Assembly (NCBI GenBank): GCA_900540305.1
Contig: UQFL01000003.1
Coordinates: forward strand, 1 to 64,000
Origin: an uncultured Oscillospiraceae bacterium
GTDB lineage: Bacteria > Bacillota > Clostridia > Oscillospirales > Acutalibacteraceae
Length of the DNA: 64,000 bases
Direction of reading: 5' to 3'
Positions 58,499 through 64,000 of this stretch are shown here, in pieces. The notes below the pieces were generated by a model. It worked only from the letters and a program-made list of their open reading frames with translations. It was not told where the DNA came from and did not search any database. Both the position numbers and the translations under genes were made by a program. Position 1 is the stretch's first letter; each line of letters starts with the position of its first letter.

Positions 58499-59485
58499 AT
58501 GATTACATTAAAGCCGCAAAATGTGCCGAACGAAAACCAACAGGCACAAATAGATAGAAAATACGGGATGTTCATTCATTTCGGAATAAACACATTTAAC
58601 GACACCGAATGGTCTGACGGAAAACTGCCTGTAAGCAGTTATAATCCCACAGAAATTGACGCTGACGGCTGGGTAAAAAACGCATACGAGGCTGGGATGA
58701 CATATGTTATCCTAATTACAAAGCACCATGACGGTTTCTGTCTTTGGGATACAAAATACACAGATTACTGCGTTAAAAACTCTCCTAACAAAACGGATGT
58801 GGTACTAGAAACAGCGAAAGCCTGCAAAAAATACGGGATAAAGCTGGGGCTTTATTATTCGCTGTGGGACAGACACGAAAAGTGTTATAAAAACCACAAA
58901 AAATATGTTGAATATATGTGTAATCAGCTTACCGAATTGCTTGACGGCAGATATGGTGAAATTGTTGAGGTTTGGTTTGACGGTGGCTGGGATAAGCGTG
59001 CGAAAAATTGGAATGTAGAAAAACTTTACGATTTGGTGCACACCTTACAGCCAGGCTGTGTATGTGCCGTGAACACCACTATCGGCAACGAAATGTTTAA
59101 GCGCACCTCTTCAAAATACTTGCCGGAGAAGTATAAAGAGGGTATGCCGATAAAGTATTTTCCGAGCGACTTCAGGCTGTTTGACCCTTATTTTACAAGA
59201 GATGACGACCCGAAACTGTACAAGAAAAATTCAAATATGTATTACCTGCCGTTTGAAGCCACAATATGCATAAGAAATATGAAAAACTGGTTTTGGGACC
59301 CGAAATACACTTCGGAAAAGCTTATAGAGGCAGAATTTATTGCCGAGCATTACAGAAAACTTATCGCTCAGAAAAATGTTCTCGTTGTCAATGTTGCGCC
59401 GAATACTGACGGAAAACAGGAGCAATCAGATATTGACAGACTTATGGAAGCTTCCGAAATTCTAGGAATAAAAAGAACGCTGTAA
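58499..59485 (+). CDS. GH29 alpha-L-fucosidase, catalytic domain only
   Basis: 328 residues, ATG 58499 after AAGGGG. GH29 barrel: KYGMFIHFGINTFNDTEW, AGMTYVILITKHHDGFCLW, KKYGIKLGLYYSLWDRHE and the nucleophile Asp161 in EVWFDGGWD. The C-terminal beta-sandwich domain of typical fucosidases (450 or more residues) is absent and no signal peptide is seen, so it works on small imported fucosides in the cytoplasm. A Trp/Met-rich segment (about 254-266) precedes NVLVVNVAPNTDGKQ, the conserved end of the barrel. The acid/base residue cannot be placed with confidence. Monocistronic. The stop codon lies in a small hairpin (CGCTGTAA/TTACAGCG). Confidence 0.9.
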   Translation: MITLKPQNVPNENQQAQIDRKYGMFIHFGINTFNDTEWSDGKLPVSSYNPTEIDADGWVKNAYEAGMTYVILITKHHDGFCLWDTKYTDYCVKNSPNKTDVVLETAKACKKYGIKLGLYYSLWDRHEKCYKNHKKYVEYMCNQLTELLDGRYGEIVEVWFDGGWDKRAKNWNVEKLYDLVHTLQPGCVCAVNTTIGNEMFKRTSSKYLPEKYKEGMPIKYFPSDFRLFDPYFTRDDDPKLYKKNSNMYYLPFEATICIRNMKNWFWDPKYTSEKLIEAEFIAEHYRKLIAQKNVLVVNVAPNTDGKQEQSDIDRLMEASEILGIKRTL

Positions 59486-59512
59486 CAGCTTACAGCGCAT
59501 AATCAAAACATA

Positions 59513-59548
59513 AAAACATCCCCTGCTTTATTTGGCGGGGGATGTTTT
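59513..59548. terminator. Bidirectional terminator between GH29 and LUD genes
   Basis: Perfect 11-bp stem AAAACATCCCC (59513-59523) with 59538-59548. T-rich on both strands, so it ends GH29 (plus) and yifB-LUD (minus). Confidence 0.88.
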
Positions 59549-59560
59549 CTGCGTTTTTAA

Positions 59561-60205
59561 TCAGTATCCTAAATTTTCATTTACGATAATAACATTTATT
59601 CTGTCCTTATGGCGCTGATAAGAGGAAACAACGAAGTTACAGCATATTCTTTCATCGCTCCTGCAACCGTCGCACATTTCGGCGCCGTCCCTGTCAAGGC
59701 TTATACATTTGCCTGTTACAGCGCACGGAGTATTTCTGTCAAGCCTTTTGGTGTTCGGCGGTGCGGCAAGTTCCTTAACTCTTTTAACTGCGGCGTCAAG
59801 ATTTTCAACAATCTTATTAACGCCCACAACCATAATAACCTTTTTAGGCCCGTAAACAATGCAGGCAACACGGTTTGAATTGCCGTCCACATTATAGAGC
59901 TCGCCGTTTTGAGTAACGGCGTTTGATGAACAGAAAAATGCGTCGCTACCGAAAGCCTTAATATAGCAATTTCTTATTTCATCGCCCTCAAGTCCTCTTC
60001 TATCCGCAAAATCATAGCAACCGCTTTCAAGCAGTTCCATAACGCCTGTTTCCTTGAGCGTTTCGCTTCCGCCGTTTGCAACAGTACTGCCGTCTGGCAC
60101 AAGCTTTTTGATGAGCGGCACAACTTCATCCTTTGTTTCAACATAATAAGCCGCCATATTGTTTTTTCTCAAATTTTCCATTGTTTTTTCAACGATTTTA
60201 TCCAT
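59561..60205 (-). CDS. LUD-domain protein (LutC/YkgG-related) with C-terminal Cys cluster
   Basis: 214 residues. The LUD core (NNMAAYYVETKDEVVPLIKK, TVANGGSETLKETGVMELL, DAFFCSSNAVTQNGELYNVD, KKVIMVVGVNKIVENLDAAV) is the NAD/sugar-isomerase-like fold of lactate-utilisation proteins and of a stand-alone clostridial family. A C-terminal Cys group (TPCAVTGKC, MCDGCRSDERICC, about 162-189) may bind a metal or an iron-sulfur cluster. The lactate partners LutA and LutB are absent, so the role is unknown. It is 36 bp after yifB and shares its transcript. RBS AGAGGTG. Confidence 0.87.
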   Translation of the reverse strand: MDKIVEKTMENLRKNNMAAYYVETKDEVVPLIKKLVPDGSTVANGGSETLKETGVMELLESGCYDFADRRGLEGDEIRNCYIKAFGSDAFFCSSNAVTQNGELYNVDGNSNRVACIVYGPKKVIMVVGVNKIVENLDAAVKRVKELAAPPNTKRLDRNTPCAVTGKCISLDRDGAEMCDGCRSDERICCNFVVSSYQRHKDRINVIIVNENLGY

Positions 60206-60241
60206 AACAACACCTCTTTCGCTGAGTATAAGTATATTATA

Positions 60242-61765
60242 TCAAAGGCTGTATTTTCTGTCCAGACTTCTGTACTGAACAGCCTGCGCAACATGGCTCA
60301 TTTCTATATTTTCACTCTCATCAAGGTCTGCAATCGTTCTTGCAATGCGCAGAATTTTATCATACGCCCTTGCGGAAAGACCAAGCCTTTCAAAGCTGAG
60401 GCGCAGAAGTTCTGAGGCGTCATCTGTCAAAACACAACAGCGTTTCGTCATTTCAGGCGTCATTTTTGCGTTGCAGGTAATTCCCGTACCCTCAAATCGT
60501 TTTCTCTGTATTTCTCTTGCCCTGTTCACTCTCTTTCTTATCTCTGCCGATGTCTCCTCAGGCTCCTTTGAAGAGAGTTTATCATAATCAACAGGCTCAA
60601 CCTCAATATGTATATCAATTCTGTCAAGAAGCGGCCCGCTGATTTTGTCACGGTAACGCTTTTTTGCCGCTTCTGTGCAGGTGCATTCCTTTGTCGGATG
60701 CCCCGAATATCCGCACGGACAGGGGTTCATTGCGGCAACAAGCATAATGTTTGAGGGATAAGAAACTGTGCCGCTGCTTCTTGCGATAGTAATCTTTCCG
60801 TCTTCAAGCGGCTGGCGAAGCGCTTCCTTTGCCCTGCGGTCAAATTCGGGAAACTCATCCATAAACAAAACGCCGTTGTGCGCAAGGCTGATTTCACCCG
60901 GTCTAGGCGTCTGTCCGCCGCCTGCAAGACCCTGCGCTGAAATAGTGTGGTGAGGACTGCGAAACGGTCTGCTTGCGATAAGCTGAACACCCTCGCCGAG
61001 TTCGCCTGCAATTGAATAGATTTTAGTTGTTTCAAGTTCCTCTTCAAATGTCATTTCAGGCAGAATGGACGGAAGCCTTTTTGCAAGCATTGATTTTCCT
61101 GTGCCGGGAGGCCCTGCCATAATGCAGTTGTGCCCGCCTGCCGCCGCAATTTCAAGCGCTCTTTTTGCGTCCTCCTGCCCTTTTACATCGGCAAAATCAA
61201 GCATATTTGTATATGTGGAAACAGCCGTTTGCGGTCTGTAACACGGCTCAACAAGCTGTTTTGAATTAAGATGATTAATCACCTCGCCTATATTTTTAAC
61301 GGGAAATACATCAATGCCGTCAACTACGCTTGCTTCGGCTGAGTTTGCAAACGGCACGAATACAGCACCGTATTTTTCCTCTCTCGCCTTTAATAACATA
61401 GGCAGAATCCCGTTGCACGGTCTTATCTCGCCGTCAAGAGAAAGTTCGCCTACAAATGCAAAGCCGTCTATATCCCCTTCAATCTGTCGGCTTGCTTTTA
61501 AGAGCGCAATAAGAATTGGCAAATCATAAATGGGGCCCTCTTTTTTTATATCGGCAGGGGCAATATTTACGGTTATTTTTGAAACGGGATAATCGTATCC
61601 GCAGTTTTTAATGCTCGCACGCACACGCTCTTTACTCTCTTTAACAGCGGCATCAGGCAAACCCACAATATCAAACCTCGGCAGGGATACTGATATATCC
61701 GCCTCCACAACAACACAAAACGCATCCATACCGAATACTCCGAGACTTTTTGCCTTTGCAAACAT
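60242..61765 (-). CDS. YifB family Mg-chelatase-like AAA+ ATPase (ComM homologue)
   Basis: 507 residues from ATG 61765 (GGCGGTG 5 nt upstream). An N-terminal Lon-protease-like domain (about 1-170: VVEADISVSLPRFDIVGLPDAAVKES over two blocks, FVGELSLDGEIRPCNG) precedes the AAA+ core: AGPPGTGKSMLAKRLPSILP (Walker A), RSPHHTISAQGLAGGG, GVLFMDEFPEFDRRA (Walker B), ALRQPLEDGKITIARS and AAMNPCPCGYSGHP with the Cys cluster. A C-terminal helical domain contains GLSARAYDKILRIARTIADL. ComM is a branch-migration helicase for natural transformation in Gram-negatives; in clostridia the role is not settled. Confidence 0.94.
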   Translation of the reverse strand: MFAKAKSLGVFGMDAFCVVVEADISVSLPRFDIVGLPDAAVKESKERVRASIKNCGYDYPVSKITVNIAPADIKKEGPIYDLPILIALLKASRQIEGDIDGFAFVGELSLDGEIRPCNGILPMLLKAREEKYGAVFVPFANSAEASVVDGIDVFPVKNIGEVINHLNSKQLVEPCYRPQTAVSTYTNMLDFADVKGQEDAKRALEIAAAGGHNCIMAGPPGTGKSMLAKRLPSILPEMTFEEELETTKIYSIAGELGEGVQLIASRPFRSPHHTISAQGLAGGGQTPRPGEISLAHNGVLFMDEFPEFDRRAKEALRQPLEDGKITIARSSGTVSYPSNIMLVAAMNPCPCGYSGHPTKECTCTEAAKKRYRDKISGPLLDRIDIHIEVEPVDYDKLSSKEPEETSAEIRKRVNRAREIQRKRFEGTGITCNAKMTPEMTKRCCVLTDDASELLRLSFERLGLSARAYDKILRIARTIADLDESENIEMSHVAQAVQYRSLDRKYSL

Positions 61766-61796
61766 AGCTACACCGCCAATCAAAATTAATACAACT

Positions 61797-61825
61797 ATTA
61801 TACTAAATTGTAAGTATTACTGCAA
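61797..61825 (-). promoter_or_regulatory. Promoter of yifB-LUD
   Basis: On the minus strand TTGCAG (61820-61825), 17-bp spacer, consensus TATAAT (61797-61802). Confidence 0.8.
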
Positions 61826-61894
61826 CAATAATATGGCAAGTTGGAATTATAACTGCAAAATCATTTTATTTAAATTTTGTTCATTTGTCTGTTA

Positions 61895-61923
61895 TTGACA
61901 TTATTTTTCTTAGCGTTTACAAT
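61895..61923 (+). promoter_or_regulatory. Promoter of the phosphoglucomutase gene
   Basis: Consensus TTGACA (61895-61900), 17-bp spacer, TACAAT (61918-61923). Divergent from the yifB promoter. Confidence 0.88.
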
Positions 61924-61961
61924 ATAATCATAATAAATAATTAATATTAGGGAGCGATATT

Positions 61962-63680
61962 ATGGACATAAAAACCGCATATAATGAATGGCTTGAAAAG
62001 GCTGTTCTTGACCCCGACCTTATTGAAGAACTCAAAGCTGTTGCAAATGACGAGGAACAGATTGCGGACAGATTTTATAAGGACCTTGAATTCGGCACAG
62101 CAGGTCTTAGAGGCGTTATCGGCGCAGGCTCAAACAGAATGAATGTTTACACCGTTTGCCGCGCTACTCAGGGACTTGCAGATTTTTTGAACAAGCATTT
62201 TGAAAACCCGAGCTGTGCTATCGGCTACGACTCAAGAATCAAGAGCGATTATTTTTCAAAAGAAGCGGCTAAAACTCTTGCCGCAAACGGAGTAAAGGTT
62301 TATATTTACGAAGAACTTGAACCCACCCCCTGCCTTTCTTATGCAATAAGAAAATATCACACATCGGGCGGCATTATACTCACTGCTTCACACAACCCTG
62401 CAAAATATAACGGCTACAAGTGCTATGACAGCAACGGTTATCAGATGACTGACGAGGAAGCCGCTGAAACTTACGAATATATTAAAAAGGTAGACTATTT
62501 CACAGGCATAAAGACTATGGACTTTGACGAGGCTGTTGAAAAGGGTCTTATCGAGTATATGGGAGAGGACACCATTGAGGCGTTTCTTGACGAGGTAGAA
62601 AAGCAGTGTGTTCATCCGAAAATCTGCGAAAAAGCAGGTCTTAAAGTTATATACACACCGCTTAACGGCACGGGTAACAAGCCTGTAAGAAAGATTCTTG
62701 ACAGGATAGGCGCAAAAGAGGTTTACATCGTTAAAGAGCAGGAAATGCCTGACGGAAATTTCCCGACCTGCCCCTACCCCAACCCTGAAATCAAGCAGGC
62801 TTTTGAGGTTGCGCTTAAAATGGCGGACGAAATCAAGCCCGATATTCTTCTTGCAACAGACCCCGACTGCGACAGAGTAGGAATTGCTGTTCCCGATAAG
62901 GACGGAAATTATGTTCTTATGAGCGGCAACGAAGTAGGAGCAATGCTTCTCAACTACCTTTTATCTCAAAGAAAGGCAAACGGCACACTTCCTGAAAACG
63001 CTGTTGCCGTTAAATCTTTCGTATCAACAGACCTTGCAGAGGTAATCGCAAAGAAATACAACTGCACTTTCAAAAATCTTCTCACAGGATTTAAATATAT
63101 CGGCGAGCTTATCACTCAGCTTGAAGCAGACGGCAGAGCAGATGACTTTATTATGGGCTTTGAGGAGTCCTACGGTTATCTTGCAGGCACTCACGCAAGG
63201 GATAAGGACGCAGTTGTAGGCTCAATGCTCATCTGCGAAATGGCGGCTTATTACAAGACGCAGGGCAAATCTCTTCTTGAAGTTATGGACGATATTTACA
63301 GCGAATTCGGCTATTACTGCAACACCGTTTCAAGCTTTGAGTTTGAGGGTGCGGCAGGAATGAAAAAGATGGCTGAGATTATGGATAACCTCAGAGAAAA
63401 TCCGCCCGAAGAGCTTGCAGGTATGAAAGTTGTTTATATGGCAGATTACAGGTCAAGCATTGCCGTTTATGCAGAAACTGGCAAAACGGAAAAAATCGAC
63501 CTGCCTAAATCTAATGTGCTTTCATTCAAGACAAACGGCGGAAACGGCGTAATAATCAGACCGAGCGGCACAGAGCCGAAAATCAAGGCATATATCACAG
63601 CTATTGCAGACAGCAAGGAAAAATCACAGAGCCTTGCAGACGAGCTTGTTGCCGAAGCAAAGGCACTTATGGGGGTATAA
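61962..63680 (+). CDS. pgcA: Alpha-phosphoglucomutase / phosphomannomutase
   Basis: Interconverts glucose-1-phosphate and glucose-6-phosphate, linking the galactose (galK), maltodextrin (malQ) and glycogen routes to glycolysis and cell-wall precursors. 572 residues, PgcA/YbbT length. N-terminal EFGTAGLRGVIGAGSNRMN, active-site Ser143 in LTASHNPAKYNG, Mg-binding DPDCDRVG, the sugar-binding loop GFEESYGYLAGTHARDKDAV, and the phosphate-binding C-terminus RPSGTEPKIKAY. RBS AGGGAG before ATG 61962. Followed after 3 bp by a micro-ORF. Confidence 0.95.
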   Translation: MDIKTAYNEWLEKAVLDPDLIEELKAVANDEEQIADRFYKDLEFGTAGLRGVIGAGSNRMNVYTVCRATQGLADFLNKHFENPSCAIGYDSRIKSDYFSKEAAKTLAANGVKVYIYEELEPTPCLSYAIRKYHTSGGIILTASHNPAKYNGYKCYDSNGYQMTDEEAAETYEYIKKVDYFTGIKTMDFDEAVEKGLIEYMGEDTIEAFLDEVEKQCVHPKICEKAGLKVIYTPLNGTGNKPVRKILDRIGAKEVYIVKEQEMPDGNFPTCPYPNPEIKQAFEVALKMADEIKPDILLATDPDCDRVGIAVPDKDGNYVLMSGNEVGAMLLNYLLSQRKANGTLPENAVAVKSFVSTDLAEVIAKKYNCTFKNLLTGFKYIGELITQLEADGRADDFIMGFEESYGYLAGTHARDKDAVVGSMLICEMAAYYKTQGKSLLEVMDDIYSEFGYYCNTVSSFEFEGAAGMKKMAEIMDNLRENPPEELAGMKVVYMADYRSSIAVYAETGKTEKIDLPKSNVLSFKTNGGNGVIIRPSGTEPKIKAYITAIADSKEKSQSLADELVAEAKALMGV

Positions 63681-63683
63681 CCT

Positions 63684-63785
63684 ATGAACAACAGAAAATG
63701 GGTTAAAATAACCTGTATCATACTTGCCGTTTTAATCGGCGGCAGCGGGTTAACGGTAGGCATATTCGCCCTCTTTTCAATGTAA
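63684..63785 (+). CDS. 33-residue membrane peptide downstream of phosphoglucomutase
   Basis: ATG 63684 begins 3 bp after the pgcA stop, with GGGGGT upstream; the frame closes with TAA at 63785, just before the terminator. The peptide starts MNNRKWVKITCIILAVLIGG and continues to GIFALFSM: a short basic N-terminus and one membrane helix (about 8-30). Similar ~35-residue orphan membrane peptides occur in clostridia, but I cannot assign a family. Tight coupling to pgcA supports that it is translated. Confidence 0.55.
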   Translation: MNNRKWVKITCIILAVLIGGSGLTVGIFALFSM

Positions 63786-63798
63786 ATCAGATAAAAAC

Positions 63799-63833
63799 AA
63801 AAGGTCTTTCCTAATACGGGAAAGACCTTTTTA
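63799..63833. terminator. Bidirectional terminator
   Basis: Perfect 13-bp stem AAAAGGTCTTTCC (63799-63811) with 63819-63831, then TTATTTT. It ends the pgcA transcript and also the convergent XRE regulator, whose stop codon overlaps its end. Confidence 0.9.
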
Positions 63834-64000
63834 TTTTGAAATATTCGGATTATCTGTTCTGCCAACGATATAATCTATGGAAACATCGTAATAATCTGCA
63901 AGCTTTATGAGCATTTCCACAGGAACATTTATTCTGCCGTTTTCATAATCAGAATAAGTGCTTTGGTCTACGGACAGATATTTTGCAAGCTGAATTTGTT
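63831..64000 (-). CDS. XRE-family transcriptional regulator, 5' part missing
   Basis: The final 55 codons of a helix-turn-helix protein that runs off the right end of the window. The visible part begins QIQLAKYLSVDQSTYSDYEN, which is the recognition helix region of a Cro/CI-type HTH, then GRINVPVEMLIKLADYYDVS and IDYIVGRTDNPN, the usual C-terminal end of short XRE domains. The stop TAA is at 63831-63833. Its first ~15-20 residues are outside the window, so it is likely a stand-alone ~70-residue regulator. Confidence 0.9.
   Translation of the reverse strand, partial: QIQLAKYLSVDQSTYSDYENGRINVPVEMLIKLADYYDVSIDYIVGRTDNPNISK

Noticed and set aside
1..64000. CRISPR arrays, transposases, integrases, rRNA or tRNA genes
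   Set aside because: Reading both strands I found no regularly spaced short repeats, no IS-type inverted ends with transposase, no integrase and no tRNA-like T-loop sequences; a tool scan (tRNAscan-SE, CRISPRCasFinder) would be decisive.

Overview
The window looks like a contig from an uncultured anaerobic gut Clostridia (Oscillospirales/Ruminococcus-like). The basis is moderately AT-rich DNA, strong AGGAGG-type ribosome binding sites, textbook sigma-A promoters with 17-bp spacers, Rho-independent terminators after most units, and the gene families present: a sodium-pump decarboxylase pair, GH27/28/29 glycosidases, dockerin-type surface proteins and a Ytr-like ABC operon. Bases 1-48 are not biological. 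They are an Illumina/Nextera P7 adapter with its index, left on the contig end, so the first gene (malQ) is truncated there. I see no rRNA, tRNA, CRISPR array, insertion sequence or prophage.

Layout, 0-23.7 kb. malQ and a cysteine-rich protein face right. pcrA and the oadG-oadB decarboxylase subunits face left. At 7.0-13.6 kb a six-gene leftward operon encodes two ABC transporters, a CARDB-type membrane-anchored protein and a YtrA-type GntR regulator; it resembles the Bacillus ytr cell-envelope-stress operon and has a matching operator at its promoter. At 13.8-22.2 kb an eight-gene leftward run carries tyrA-aroB-aroA-aroC-pheA (chorismate to phenylalanine and tyrosine), then a VTT membrane protein, galK and a lipid kinase. 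A GH28 pectinase-like enzyme and an FAD-dependent dehydrogenase follow, divergently transcribed from promoters that share one -35 palindrome.

Layout, 25-45 kb: the accessory region. A leftward cluster encodes a 2041-residue secreted protein ending in a dockerin, a 371-residue protein with a cohesin-like N-terminus and the same C-terminal carboxypeptidase-regulatory-like plus dockerin module, a 908-residue secreted protein with zinc-ribbon-like repeats, and a 34-codon peptide gene with a RiPP-leader-like sequence. Across a 740-bp AT-rich regulatory region, a 2499-residue secreted repeat protein points the other way. Together these look like a cell-surface protein assembly without recognisable catalytic domains. 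It is the most novel part of the window.

Layout, 44.9-64 kb. There is a pyrophosphatase-like/NUDIX fusion; a nucleotidyltransferase translationally coupled to a membrane-anchored GH27 alpha-galactosidase with a domain inserted in its catalytic barrel; a GNAT acetyltransferase; ilvC; a DUF815 AAA+ ATPase; a response regulator-histidine kinase-HtrA protease operon; ilvA-ridA; an orphan amino-acid-binding lipoprotein; a short GH29 alpha-fucosidase; yifB with a LUD-domain protein; phosphoglucomutase with a 33-residue membrane peptide; and the end of an XRE-family regulator cut by the contig end. Overall, branched-chain and aromatic amino-acid synthesis is interleaved with plant and host glycan degradation (pectin, galactosides, fucosides, maltodextrin).
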